Notes: generated from the letters alone by a model not told the origin. Positions 8,354 to 16,704 are shown, counted from the stretch's first letter. The stretch is DNA of 47,259 nucleotides from Chryseobacterium sp. Leaf394 (GCF_001424105.1 NZ_LMQH01000014.1:222282-269540), one strand, 5' to 3'. Numbers and translations: made by a program.

Positions 8354-9018
8354 TACCTTCTGTTCTTGTTATTATTGTTGTTTGTAAATCTTCTTTTGTT
8401 GACGTTAGTATTAGAATTCCCCTGATTTCTGTTATTATTCTTGTTAGCATTGCTTCTATTGGCAGTTGCGTAATAGATTTTGCTTTTTTCAAGAGATTCA
8501 ATATTGGTTAAATCAAGTCTGTTTTTTGACAGTTCTTTTAAATGACGGAAAATCACATCATCCGTTACGTGCTCTTTGTTATAAACATTATAAGACTTCT
8601 TCATGTTGTTGGCAATCACTTCGATCAGGGCTTCTTTTTCGTCGCCTGGCTCCAGTTCTATTGCTTTTTCGATAAGCTGAAGAATGCTTTTTCCGTAAAA
8701 TTTGAAATCTCCCTGAAGTTTAGGATATTCCATTCTCTGAGGTTTTTCCGCAAGATCTTCTCTTGTAGGAAAAGGGTAGGGAGAATCTGCATCCAGATTA
8801 TAATCTGCCAGAATGTAAAGATGATCCCAAAGTTTATGTTTATAGTTTTCTTCGTCTCTTAAGTGAGGATTTCTCTGCCCCATAAAATCAATGATTGCCA
8901 TTGCCATTTCGCTTCGTTCTTCTTTTGTAGGAAGCTCTTTGCAACGCTCAACCAACTGTTGTATGATTCTGCCATATTCCGGCAAAAGTAGCTGAGTTTT
9001 TTGGGTATTGTATTCCAT
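8353..9018 (-). CDS. DUF4290 family protein with Asn/Arg-rich tail
   Basis: Unknown-function protein of 221 residues, of a family restricted to Bacteroidota. The ordered part (to about residue 180) is mostly helical and charged, with MEYNTQKTQLLLPEYGRIIQ at the N-terminus. The last ~38 residues are low complexity, dominated by Asn and Arg with almost no hydrophobic residues, so probably disordered and possibly nucleic-acid binding. I chose the ATG at 9018, which lies 6 nt after a TATATTTG element; a TTG-initiated extension at 9027 would begin inside that element. It overlaps murA by one base, suggesting a link to cell-wall synthesis that is not demonstrated. Confidence 0.85.
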   Translation of the reverse strand: MEYNTQKTQLLLPEYGRIIQQLVERCKELPTKEERSEMAMAIIDFMGQRNPHLRDEENYKHKLWDHLYILADYNLDADSPYPFPTREDLAEKPQRMEYPKLQGDFKFYGKSILQLIEKAIELEPGDEKEALIEVIANNMKKSYNVYNKEHVTDDVIFRHLKELSKNRLDLTNIESLEKSKIYYATANRSNANKNNNRNQGNSNTNVNKRRFTNNNNNKNRR

Positions 9019-9024
9019 AGTTTG

Positions 9025-9032
9025 CAAATATA
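9025..9032 (-). promoter_or_regulatory. Candidate -7 element (TATATTTG) for DUF4290-murA
   Basis: Exact minus-strand TAnnTTTG match, 6 nt from the chosen ATG at 9018, which implies a leaderless or near-leaderless mRNA for the DUF4290-murA operon. Confidence 0.6.
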
Positions 9033-9101
9033 TGGATTAATAAAAAAAATGTTCAGAAAATCTTTAAAGTTTAAAAATATTTAATGATATTTTAAAGCAT
9101 T

Positions 9102-9515
9102 TCAGACCTCGATGAATTTCTTTCGCTCATCCGGAGTCGGTAAAAAGCATTTCTGATTGCTGATCTTCATTCTGTTTCTTGAGATGACGTCATACAGACG
9201 GTCACTCAGAGAAGTAGGAAATATTTTTCCGATTAAACTTCCTATGCTGTAAAAGCCGCCCAGTAAGTCTAAAACTTTGATAATGGCTTTGGATTTTATT
9301 AAATAATAGGAACCAAATTTCCACAGATAAAGGGTATTGAACTGTTTTTTGTCTAAATTTCTCTCACCCAGAAATTTCTGCCCGAAATCTGACTGTAGGG
9401 AAGCAAACATAAACTGATTTTTTTTGTCCCGCTGTAAAATCCACTGTACCCAGAAATTGCACACACCGCAGTCTCCGTCAAAAAAAATAATGTGTTTGTT
9501 TTCCCAGTTTTCCAC
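9102..9515 (-). CDS. DCC-family (DUF393) thiol-disulfide oxidoreductase-like protein
   Basis: A 137-residue cytoplasmic protein with the DCC-family motif at the N-terminus: FFDGDCGVCNFWVQW, giving a CxxC pair at Cys16 and Cys19 with the flanking Asp13 and Asp15. The C-terminal half (residues 85-120) matches the family's GGFYSIGSLIGKIFP...YDVISRNRMKI pattern. Members are predicted thioredoxin-fold redox proteins without a proven substrate. The start is a GTG at 9515, 3 nt after the stop of the haem-binding gene, so the two form an operon and may share a redox role. Family call is firm; function is inferred. Confidence 0.85.
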   Translation of the reverse strand: MENWENKHIIFFDGDCGVCNFWVQWILQRDKKNQFMFASLQSDFGQKFLGERNLDKKQFNTLYLWKFGSYYLIKSKAIIKVLDLLGGFYSIGSLIGKIFPTSLSDRLYDVISRNRMKISNQKCFLPTPDERKKFIEV

Positions 9516-9518
9516 GGT

Positions 9519-9980
9519 TTAGTTGTTTTTAATTTTGGTGTGTTTGATTTGAAATTTAAAATAATCTGCGAGTTTTTTTCGCTCTTCATCAGATAGTTTT
9601 GCATCCTGATGCCCGATAAAGTAAGTATCTAAAGGCATTTTTTTCTTCTCAACCATTTCTGCAGCTTCTTCCATCTTGTGAATTTGTCTGGATGGCTCAT
9701 ACGTTGCGAAAGTGGAAAAATTCAGTTCTTTTCTCCCTTCGTTAATATGATTTTTCACAAACCATGATGAAGGTGCAATGCTCGAATACCATGGATATTT
9801 CGTCTCGTTGGAATGACAGTCATAGCACGATGTCCTGATTAATTTGGCAATCTCCGGTGGCGTGTCTTTTATTCGTAAAAAATCCATGCCCGGCTCCAAT
9901 GGCGGATTGGTTTTATCGATCGGAAAAAACTGGATGATGATAAATCCTACCAGGACAATAACGAATATTTTTTTAAGCAT
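9519..9980 (-). CDS. Haem-binding domain protein (single CxxCH, membrane-anchored)
   Basis: A 153-residue protein with one N-terminal hydrophobic segment (about 5-20) that acts as signal or anchor. A single c-type haem site, Cys52-x-x-Cys55-His56 in SCYDCHSNETKYPWY, is followed by the SSIAPSSWFVKNHINEGRKELNFS segment typical of the Bacteroidota haem-binding domain family. Met124 or other downstream Met residues could be the distal ligand. It would sit on the periplasmic side of the inner membrane, as c-type haem attachment requires. It is first in an operon with the DCC-family gene. Biological role unknown. Confidence 0.85.
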   Translation of the reverse strand: MLKKIFVIVLVGFIIIQFFPIDKTNPPLEPGMDFLRIKDTPPEIAKLIRTSCYDCHSNETKYPWYSSIAPSSWFVKNHINEGRKELNFSTFATYEPSRQIHKMEEAAEMVEKKKMPLDTYFIGHQDAKLSDEERKKLADYFKFQIKHTKIKNN

Positions 9981-10361
9981 AATGTTGGGTATTGAGAAGG
10001 TGAAATGTAAACTGCAATGTTCTTACCAATTTATTTGAAAACACAAATTAGTCATTTTATAAATTGGAATCAATCTAAATTTTATTTCTGAAACTTAAAT
10101 TTTGGTTAAACTTTCAGATTCAGGAAGTTTTTTTATCTGTTTTTTATTAATTTTAAAAATGAGTTGGAAAAATTAAATAGTACAGAATGAAAAAAGTATT
10201 TTAATTTTAAAGAAATCTATACTACTTAAAACATCAGTAATAATTTTAAATGTAAATCACAGAATAATAGTTTTTATAAATCATAAATATTTTATCAATA
10301 GATTAAAATTATAATTTAAACACCTTAAATTTACATCAATACAAATATTAAAAATTTAAAT
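9981..10361. other. Gene-free stretch upstream of katG
   Basis: About 380 bases between the divergent haem-binding gene and katG, very AT-rich with many short A and T runs. I see no ORF, no terminator-grade hairpin and no clean TAnnTTTG element, so the katG promoter cannot be placed. Confidence 0.6.
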
Positions 10362-12635
10362 ATGGAAAACCAAAATGGAGACATCAGCAAATGCCCTTTT
10401 CACAACGGACAAATGAATCAGACCGTGGCAGGCGGTGGAACAGACAACCGCGACTGGTGGCCAAAACAGTTAAGGGTTGATATTTTGCGTCAGCACTCCA
10501 ACCTCTCAGATCCTATGGATGAAAGTTTTGACTATGCTGAGGCTTTCAAATCTTTAGATTACCAGGATTTAAAAAATGATCTTCACGCTTTAATGACCGA
10601 TTCTCAGGATTGGTGGCCTGCTGATTTCGGACATTACGGACCGCTTTTCGTGAGAATGGCGTGGCACAGTGCCGGAACTTACCGTGTTTTTGACGGTCGT
10701 GGCGGCGGAGCGAGAGGTCAGCAGAGATTTGCACCGCTCAACAGCTGGCCGGATAATGTAAGTTTAGATAAAGCAAGAAGGCTTTTGTGGCCAATCAAAC
10801 AGAAATATGGAAATAAAATTTCGTGGGCAGATCTTTTGATTCTCACTGGAAACGTTGCGTTGGAATCGATGGGTTTCAAAACTTTCGGTTTTGCCGGGGG
10901 TAGGGAAGATGTCTGGGAAGCTGATCAGGATGTATATTGGGGTTCTGAACACACTTGGCTGGGAAATGAGGAGCGATATTCTGACGGAAAGCCGGGTCTG
11001 GATGCTCACGGCGTAGTTTCTTCCGACGAAGATGCTACCGGCGGAACTCACAGCCGGGATCTTGAAAAACCTTTGGCAGCGGCTCACATGGGACTGATTT
11101 ATGTGAATCCTGAAGGTCCGGACGGAAATCCCGATCCGATTGCTGCTGCAAAAGACATCAGGGATACCTTTGGCAGAATGGCAATGAATGATGAGGAAAC
11201 CGTCGCTTTGATTGCCGGCGGACACACTTTTGGAAAAACCCATGGTGCAGGTCCGTCAGACCACGTCGGAAAAGAACCTGAGGCAGCAGATTTGGCATCT
11301 CAGGGTTTTGGCTGGGAAAGTTCTTTCAATACCGGAAAAGGAAAAGATACCATCACCAGCGGACTTGAAGTGACCTGGACAGAAACGCCGACGAAATGGA
11401 GCAATCATTTCTTTAAAAATTTATTTGAAAATGAATGGGAACTTACAAAAAGTCCGGCAGGTGCTCATCAATGGGTTGCGAAAGGAGGAGCGGAGATTAT
11501 TCCTGACGCTTTTGATGCCAGTAAAAAACACAGACCAACTATGCTGACTACGGATTTGTCTTTAAGACTTGATCCGGCATACGAGAAAATTTCAAGAAGG
11601 TTTTTTGAAAATCCTGACGAGTTTGCAGACGCTTTTGCGAGAGCATGGTTTAAGTTGACTCACAGAGATATGGGTCCTAAGGCAAGGTATTTAGGTTCGG
11701 AAGTTCCGTCAGAAGAGCTGATCTGGCAGGACCCGCTTCCTGAAGTTGATCATGAATTGATTGGTGAAAATGATATTCAGAATCTGAAATCTGAAATTTT
11801 TAATTCAGGCTTATCTGTTTCCGAATTGGTTTCGACTGCATGGGCATCTGCTTCTACTTTCAGAGGAAGTGATAAACGGGGCGGAGCCAATGGCGCGAGA
11901 ATACGTCTGGCTCCGCAGAAATATTGGGCCGTAAACAATCCTTCACAGCTTCAGAAGGTTCTTGATGTGCTTGAAAATATTCAGAAAAAATTCAATGAAT
12001 CTCAATCCGGCAATAAAAAAGTTTCACTGGCCGATCTAATCGTTCTGGCTGGTAATACAGGAATTGAAAAAGCAGCGTCAAACGGCGGTTTTGAGATTTC
12101 AGTAAAATTCAATGCAGGACGAACGGATGCTTCTCAGGATCAGACTGACATTGAATCTGTGGGATATCTTGAGCCTTTGGCCGATGGTTTCAGAAATTAC
12201 AGAAAAGGAAATAAAAATGTTTCAACAGAATCTCTTTTAATTGATAAAGCGCAGCTTTTAACCCTTACAGCTCCGGAAATGACGGTTCTGCTGGGAGGTT
12301 TGAGAGTTTTAAATGCTAATTTTGACGGTTCAAACCATGGAGTCTTCACTCAGAATCAGGAAACTTTAAGTAATGATTTCTTCGTGAATCTTCTTGATAT
12401 GCACACGCAGTGGAAGGCAACGTCGCAGGACAGAGAGTTGTATGAGGGCAGCGACCGTAATTCAAATGAGAAAAAATGGACGGCGACCCGCTCAGACCTG
12501 GTTTTCGGTTCAAATGCTGAATTAAGAGCCATTGCAGAAGTGTATGCTTCTTCAGATGCCAGAGAAAAGTTCGCAAAAGACTTTGTAAAAGTATGGGAGA
12601 AAGTAATGGAACTGGATAGATTTGATTTAAAATAA
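10362..12635 (+). CDS. katG: Catalase-peroxidase KatG
   Basis: Bifunctional haem enzyme that dismutates hydrogen peroxide and has broad peroxidase activity. At 757 residues it is a full two-domain KatG. In the active N-terminal domain the distal Arg98, Trp101 and His102 lie in VRMAWHSAGTYR, and proximal His288 in AGGHTFGKTHGAG. The Trp101-Tyr247-Met273 residues that form the KatG covalent adduct are present; Tyr-Met-His spacings (26 and 15) match the M. tuberculosis enzyme. The Trp-to-Tyr interval is about 24 residues longer, an insertion in the Gly/Asp-rich loop near 210-235. No oxyR or furA is adjacent. A strong terminator follows. Confidence 0.98.
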   Translation: MENQNGDISKCPFHNGQMNQTVAGGGTDNRDWWPKQLRVDILRQHSNLSDPMDESFDYAEAFKSLDYQDLKNDLHALMTDSQDWWPADFGHYGPLFVRMAWHSAGTYRVFDGRGGGARGQQRFAPLNSWPDNVSLDKARRLLWPIKQKYGNKISWADLLILTGNVALESMGFKTFGFAGGREDVWEADQDVYWGSEHTWLGNEERYSDGKPGLDAHGVVSSDEDATGGTHSRDLEKPLAAAHMGLIYVNPEGPDGNPDPIAAAKDIRDTFGRMAMNDEETVALIAGGHTFGKTHGAGPSDHVGKEPEAADLASQGFGWESSFNTGKGKDTITSGLEVTWTETPTKWSNHFFKNLFENEWELTKSPAGAHQWVAKGGAEIIPDAFDASKKHRPTMLTTDLSLRLDPAYEKISRRFFENPDEFADAFARAWFKLTHRDMGPKARYLGSEVPSEELIWQDPLPEVDHELIGENDIQNLKSEIFNSGLSVSELVSTAWASASTFRGSDKRGGANGARIRLAPQKYWAVNNPSQLQKVLDVLENIQKKFNESQSGNKKVSLADLIVLAGNTGIEKAASNGGFEISVKFNAGRTDASQDQTDIESVGYLEPLADGFRNYRKGNKNVSTESLLIDKAQLLTLTAPEMTVLLGGLRVLNANFDGSNHGVFTQNQETLSNDFFVNLLDMHTQWKATSQDRELYEGSDRNSNEKKWTATRSDLVFGSNAELRAIAEVYASSDAREKFAKDFVKVWEKVMELDRFDLK

Positions 12636-12653
12636 TTCATTTACATTTAAAAT

Positions 12654-12684
12654 AAAGCCACTGAAATTTTGTTTCGGTGGCTTT
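12654..12684 (+). terminator. katG terminator
   Basis: A 13-bp stem (one G-T pair) around AAAGCCACTGAAA / TTTCGGTGGCTTT with a 5-nt loop, ending in a T-rich stretch, 19 bases after the katG stop. Confidence 0.9.
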
Positions 12685-12835
12685 GTGTTTATAATGGCAT
12701 TTTGGTTTATTATTGAAATAGGACAAACTTCTTTACATGAATGTTTTTGAAAGGAAACGGTCTTTTTAAGCCGCCGGATTTTTTCTGAAAATCAAAAACT
12801 TTCAAAACAAAACACAAAATAATCCGTTTAATTCT

Positions 12836-12843
12836 TAAATTTG
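12836..12843 (+). promoter_or_regulatory. Candidate -7 element (TAAATTTG) for the small lipoprotein gene
   Basis: TAnnTTTG match with only 4 nt before the ATG at 12848, consistent with a leaderless transcript. Confidence 0.55.
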
Positions 12844-12847
12844 GCTA

Positions 12848-13339
12848 ATGCAAAAAAATATTTATCTCATAGCGCTGTTGTTTTCTTTGGTAAGTTGCTA
12901 CACTTATCAGGTTAAAAAACCTGTTGAGTTGCCAGTACAAGGCGATGAGCAGGCAAAAAGACGTGCTGCGAATTCTGAAGCTACACCTGTTCAAATGGCG
13001 GATGGAACAGCTGAAATGCAGGCACAGAAACAGCAGCCTGGCTCAGCTCCTGCGCAACCATTACCGGTAAATATTCAGGAAAAACTAGCGGTAGGTAAAA
13101 ATTACAGAATCAATGTTGGTGGAAGTTCATACAAAATTATTGTAGATAAATGGCAAGGTGACAGTTTGGTTGCACATCCTGTGAAAAGACCTGAAACCAT
13201 CCTCAAATTCCATAAAAATCAGATTGACAGTGAGAATATTGCAGAAAAACGTTTTTCACAACCCATCGCTGACATAATTACTGTTGTAGCTTACGTTGGG
13301 ATTGGTGTGGGGATTTATGCATTTATTAAAGGAATGTAA
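12848..13339 (+). CDS. Small predicted lipoprotein, unknown function
   Basis: A 163-residue protein not assigned to a family. The signal peptide ends in the lipobox LVSC (Cys17), so it should be a lipoprotein. A Gln/Ala/Pro-rich linker (about 30-80) is followed by a small domain (about 82-135) containing GKNYRINVGGSSYKIIVDKW and VKRPETILKFHKNQI. A C-terminal hydrophobic helix (about 140-160, IITVVAYVGIGVGIYAFI) makes an unusual second membrane contact. Its last four codons and stop lie inside a 37-bp direct repeat shared with the end of map. Function not inferable. Confidence 0.75.
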   Translation: MQKNIYLIALLFSLVSCYTYQVKKPVELPVQGDEQAKRRAANSEATPVQMADGTAEMQAQKQQPGSAPAQPLPVNIQEKLAVGKNYRINVGGSSYKIIVDKWQGDSLVAHPVKRPETILKFHKNQIDSENIAEKRFSQPIADIITVVAYVGIGVGIYAFIKGM

Positions 13340-13361
13340 AACTAATTCCAGATTCCGTTCA
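13325..13361. repeat. 37-bp direct repeat, copy 1
   Basis: Identical over 37 bases to 13391-13427, with a period of 66. This copy carries the lipoprotein's last codons and stop, plus a non-functional duplicate of the end of map. Confidence 0.95.
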
Positions 13362-13390
13362 CTTTTCATGTGAGATTTAAAAGAATTTCG

Positions 13391-13427
13391 ATTAAAGGAA
13401 TGTAAAACTAATTCCAGATTCCGTTCA
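13391..13427. repeat. 37-bp direct repeat, copy 2
   Basis: Second identical copy. It contains the real map stop codon (13408-13410) and a relic of the lipoprotein's last four codons and stop, showing a short tandem duplication across two convergent gene ends. Confidence 0.95.
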
Positions 13428-14172
13428 TCTCGGTTAAAATCATAGGTTTTCCATCGGTAATCAAAATGGTGTGTTCGTGCTGAGCCATGTAGCCACCACG
13501 GTTTCCAACCATCGTCCAGCCATCATTCAGTTCCACGGCAATACTTGAATCGGTCGAGATAAATGTTTCAATAGCAACAACTGAATTTTTCTTAAATCTT
13601 CTGTTGTCGAAACGGTTTTTGTAGTTCAAAAGTTCATCCGGTTCTTCGTGAAGACTTCTTCCAACGCCATGACCGCCGAGGTTTTTAATAACTTTGTATC
13701 CTCTCTTTTTAGCTTCAGTTTCCATCAGGTGTCCGATGTCGGCAATTTTTTTTCCTCCACTGATGTTGCTGATGGTTTTTTCTAAAATTTCCTTGGAGGC
13801 ATCCACCAGTTTTTGGTGTTGATGAATGTCTTTTCCAACCACAAAAGAACTTCCGTTATCTGCCCAAAACCCATTGAGTTCGGCTGAAACATCAATGTTG
13901 ATGAGGTCACCATCCTGCAAAATTCTGTTTTCAGAGGGAATTCCGTGGCAAAATTCGTTGTCGACACTGATGCAGGTAAATCCCGGAAAACCATAAGTTA
14001 CATAGGGTGCCGATTTTGCGCCATATTCTGAGAGGATTTTAGCTCCGTAATCATCAAGATCCTTTGTGCTCATGCCTGGTTTAGCGTAATCAACCATTGC
14101 TTTCAATGTTAATGCAACAGCTTTGCTTACATTTTGCATTCCGGCGAGTTCGTTTTCGTTGGTGATTGACAT
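13408..14172 (-). CDS. map: Type I methionine aminopeptidase
   Basis: Metalloenzyme that removes the initiator Met from new proteins. With the ATG at 14172 it is 254 residues, normal for the type without N-terminal extension. Metal ligands are visible in order: Asp in NIDVSAELNGFWADNGSSF (two Asp), His in LGGHGVGRSLHEEP, Glu in AIETFIS and Glu in AQHEHTILIT; the substrate-contact His is in EFCHGIPS. A longer ORF begins at 14214, but the TAACTTTG promoter at 14191-14198 lies downstream of that start, which favours 14172. The 3' end is in the 37-bp repeat. High confidence. Confidence 0.96.
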   Translation of the reverse strand: MSITNENELAGMQNVSKAVALTLKAMVDYAKPGMSTKDLDDYGAKILSEYGAKSAPYVTYGFPGFTCISVDNEFCHGIPSENRILQDGDLINIDVSAELNGFWADNGSSFVVGKDIHQHQKLVDASKEILEKTISNISGGKKIADIGHLMETEAKKRGYKVIKNLGGHGVGRSLHEEPDELLNYKNRFDNRRFKKNSVVAIETFISTDSSIAVELNDGWTMVGNRGGYMAQHEHTILITDGKPMILTEMNGIWN

Positions 14173-14190
14173 AGTGATGTATTTGAAATA

Positions 14191-14198
14191 CAAAGTTA
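14191..14198 (-). promoter_or_regulatory. Candidate -7 element (TAACTTTG) for map
   Basis: Minus-strand TAnnTTTG match leaving an 18-nt leader before the ATG at 14172; it decides between the two possible map starts. Confidence 0.6.
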
Positions 14199-14254
14199 GA
14201 AAATAAATAAACAAGGTGTAAACGCAAGATTGCAGGAAACTCTGATAAAAAACA

Positions 14255-14280
14255 AAACCATCCTGTAAAAAGGATGGTTT
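14255..14280 (-). terminator. tRNA-Gln terminator
   Basis: Perfect 10-bp stem (AAACCATCCT / AGGATGGTTT) with a 6-nt loop, then TGTTTTTTA on the minus strand, beginning one base after the tRNA 3' end. Confidence 0.9.
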
Positions 14281-14281
14281 G

Positions 14282-14352
14282 TAGACCCACAGGGATTCGA
14301 ACCCCGACTGACGGTACCAAAAACCGGAGTGCTACCGTTACACTATAGGTCT
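14282..14352 (-). tRNA. tRNA-Gln (anticodon TTG)
   Basis: A 71-nt cloverleaf on the minus strand. The 7-bp acceptor stem pairs AGACCTA with TGGGTCT (one G-T pair); the D arm is GTGTAACGGTAGCAC; the anticodon loop TTTTGGT gives UUG, which reads CAA and, with wobble, CAG; the T arm contains GGTTCGAATCC. The discriminator is A and CCA is not encoded. An intrinsic terminator follows directly. The 27-43 pair at the base of the anticodon stem is C-U, as often in Gln tRNAs of this phylum. Confidence 0.95.
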
Positions 14353-14543
14353 TTATCTGACTGCGAAATTATATAATTTATTTCAAAAATAAAAATTTCA
14401 TTTAAAAATTTTACGTCTGATCTTCTTTAAATATTGAAAAACAGAGATTTAATTTTTATGGATTTAAATGAAATATTCTTTAAAATTAATCTTAGAATCG
14501 AGACCGGAAATTTTTTAAACATCATTCTTAGTTAAAATTAGCT

Positions 14544-14551
14544 TATCTTTG
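14544..14551 (+). promoter_or_regulatory. Candidate -7 element (TATCTTTG) for der
   Basis: Exact TAnnTTTG match about 83 nt upstream of the der ATG. The long leader between them contains two hairpins (14561-14584 and 14589-14622). Confidence 0.6.
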
Positions 14552-14634
14552 CAAAAAATTGAGCTCCAAAAGTTGGAGTAACTCATTGATAATCTTGTCC
14601 TATCGCTTTGCCGAAGGATTATTAAACATTTTTT

Positions 14635-15945
14635 ATGTCAAATATTGTTGCTATTGTTGGGCGTCCCAACGTAGGAAAATCCACGTTATTTAATCGTTTT
14701 TTAGAAAGAAGAGAGGCTATTGTAGACTCTACTTCAGGGGTAACCAGAGACCGTCACTACGGTAAATCGGATTGGAATGGTGTAGAATTCACTGTAATCG
14801 ACACCGGCGGTTACGATGTGAATAACGATGACGTGTTTCAGGAAGAAATTTCAAAACAGGTTCAGCTTGCAATTGATGAAGCTACTTCGATTATTTTTAT
14901 GTTGAATGTGGAGGAAGGTCTTACAGACACGGATTACGAAATCCACGAAATGCTCAGAAGATCAAACAAACCGACTTATATCGTCATCAACAAAGTAGAT
15001 TCTGCGAAAGAAGAAGTTGCAGCAACAGAATTTTACCAGTTAGGCATCGATAAATATTATACTTTATCTTCTGCTACAGGATCAGGCACAGGAGAAATTC
15101 TGGATGATATTGTAAGAGATTTCCCAACGACAGATTATAAAGATCCATTCGAAGGGTTGCCAAAAATTACTATTGCCGGCCGTCCGAATGTTGGAAAATC
15201 TACCATGACCAACGCTTTGCTTGATGTAGAAAGAAATATCGTAACTGACGTTGCAGGAACTACAAGAGACAGTATTCAGACTCTTTACAATAAATTCGGA
15301 CATGAGTTTGTGTTGGTAGATACTGCCGGAATGCGTCGTAAATCTAAAGTAAATGAAGATCTGGAGTTCTATTCTGTAATGAGATCTATCCGTTCGATTG
15401 AATATTCTGACGTTGTCATCATCATGGTTGATGCTACTTTAGGATGGGAATCTCAGGATATGAACATTTTCGGTTTGGCTCAGAAAAACAGAAAAGGAAT
15501 CGTAATCGTTGTCAACAAATGGGATTTGGTTGAAGACAAAAACACAAACACCGTAAGGGATTTCGAAAAAGCGATCAGAGATAAAATCGGTCAGTTCAGC
15601 GATATTCCAATTTTGTTTGTTTCGGCTTTAACGAAGCAGAGAATTTTGAAGACTGTTGAAATGGCAATGATTGTTTACGAAGACCGTAAAAAGAAAATTA
15701 AAACTTCAAAATTAAACGAAGTAATGCTTCCGATTTTTGAAGCAATGCCGCCACCTGCAAACAAAGGGAAGTACATCAAGATCAAATACTGTGTACAGCT
15801 TCCTACGCCGTCGCCGCAGTTTGTATTTTTCTGTAACCTGCCACAATATGTGAAGGAGCCTTACAAGAGATTTACTGAAAATCAATTGAGAAAACAATTC
15901 GGGTTTACCGGAGTTCCGATTGAAGTGTATTTCAGACAGAAATAA
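14635..15945 (+). CDS. der: Ribosome-associated GTPase Der (EngA)
   Basis: Essential GTPase for 50S ribosomal subunit maturation. At 436 residues it has the diagnostic two tandem G domains and a C-terminal KH-like domain. G domain 1: GRPNVGKS at about 8-15, DTGGYD, NKVD. G domain 2: GRPNVGKST near 180, DTAGMRRKS, NKWD. The KH-like domain begins near 355 and ends FTGVPIEVYFRQK. It has its own TATCTTTG promoter and a structured leader of about 80 nt. An intergenic TTGAAAATT-type repeat begins one base after the stop. High confidence. Confidence 0.97.
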   Translation: MSNIVAIVGRPNVGKSTLFNRFLERREAIVDSTSGVTRDRHYGKSDWNGVEFTVIDTGGYDVNNDDVFQEEISKQVQLAIDEATSIIFMLNVEEGLTDTDYEIHEMLRRSNKPTYIVINKVDSAKEEVAATEFYQLGIDKYYTLSSATGSGTGEILDDIVRDFPTTDYKDPFEGLPKITIAGRPNVGKSTMTNALLDVERNIVTDVAGTTRDSIQTLYNKFGHEFVLVDTAGMRRKSKVNEDLEFYSVMRSIRSIEYSDVVIIMVDATLGWESQDMNIFGLAQKNRKGIVIVVNKWDLVEDKNTNTVRDFEKAIRDKIGQFSDIPILFVSALTKQRILKTVEMAMIVYEDRKKKIKTSKLNEVMLPIFEAMPPPANKGKYIKIKYCVQLPTPSPQFVFFCNLPQYVKEPYKRFTENQLRKQFGFTGVPIEVYFRQK

Positions 15946-15946
15946 A

Positions 15947-15983
15947 TTAATTTGAAAATTTGGAAATGAGTTAATTTGAAAAT
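15947..15983. repeat. 37-nt intergenic repeat, copy A
   Basis: Matches 45006-45042 at 34 of 37 bases. An inverted, imperfect version lies at about 16019-16049, so the der-upp gap can fold into a long AT-rich stem. Confidence 0.8.
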
Positions 15984-16053
15984 TAATTCATTATTTTGCA
16001 TGAAACGAAATTCGTTATCTCATTTTCAAATTTTTTATTTTCAAATTAAAACT

Positions 16054-16704
16054 ATGACAGTAATCCTTTCACAACAGTTTTCTTTAGTCAATTCGTGGAT
16101 CAACGAACTTCGAAACGTCGATGTTCAGCACGACCGGATGAGATTCCGCAGAAACATGGAAAGAATCGGGGAAATTGCAGCTTACGAAATTTCTAAAGAT
16201 TTAGAAACGAAGGAAGTTGAAATTCAGACTCCTTTAGATCAACTTAGAGTGAAAGAAATTGCCGTACAACCTGTCATTACAACCATTTTAAGAGCAGGAG
16301 TTCCTTTATTTGAAGGTATTTTAAACTATTTTGACAAAGCCGATTGCGGTTTCGTGGCAGCTTACAGAAAACACGACGCCAACGATTATTTTTCAATCAA
16401 ACAGGATTATTTAACCTGCCCGAATATCGACGGAAGACCATTGATCGTTGCTGATCCGATGTTGGCGACTGGTGCTTCTCTCATCGAAGCCATCAAGGAT
16501 TTATTAACCAACGGAACGCCGACACAACTTCATATCGTTGCAGCTATCGCTTCAAGACAAGGTGTTGAAACCATAGAAAAAGCATATCCAGACGCCAAAA
16601 TCTGGGTTGGAGCAATTGATGAAAATCTGACTTCAAAAGGATACATCACACCGGGCTTAGGCGACGCCGGAGATTTAAGCTATGGCGAAAAGTTGCAGAG
16701 ATAA
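16054..16704 (+). CDS. upp: Uracil phosphoribosyltransferase
   Basis: Pyrimidine salvage enzyme making UMP from uracil and PRPP. The PRPP-binding motif DPMLATGASLIEAI and the uracil-binding end GYITPGLGDAGDLSYG are both present. I chose the ATG at 16054 (216 residues, MTVILSQQFS), because the open frame upstream to 15976 only translates the intergenic repeat and has no family resemblance. It converges with the comF-like gene. High confidence in function and start. Confidence 0.95.
   Translation: MTVILSQQFSLVNSWINELRNVDVQHDRMRFRRNMERIGEIAAYEISKDLETKEVEIQTPLDQLRVKEIAVQPVITTILRAGVPLFEGILNYFDKADCGFVAAYRKHDANDYFSIKQDYLTCPNIDGRPLIVADPMLATGASLIEAIKDLLTNGTPTQLHIVAAIASRQGVETIEKAYPDAKIWVGAIDENLTSKGYITPGLGDAGDLSYGEKLQR

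Noticed and set aside
10764..11243. 159-codon minus-strand frame inside katG
   Set aside because: Fully antisense to the conserved katG coding region, with no family resemblance; an artefact of codon use.
14173..14214. N-terminal extension of map to 14214
   Set aside because: The TAACTTTG element at 14191 lies inside it, and the hydrophobic extension is not a feature of this enzyme.
15976..16053. N-terminal extension of upp
   Set aside because: It translates intergenic repeat DNA; the family N-terminus fits the ATG at 16054.
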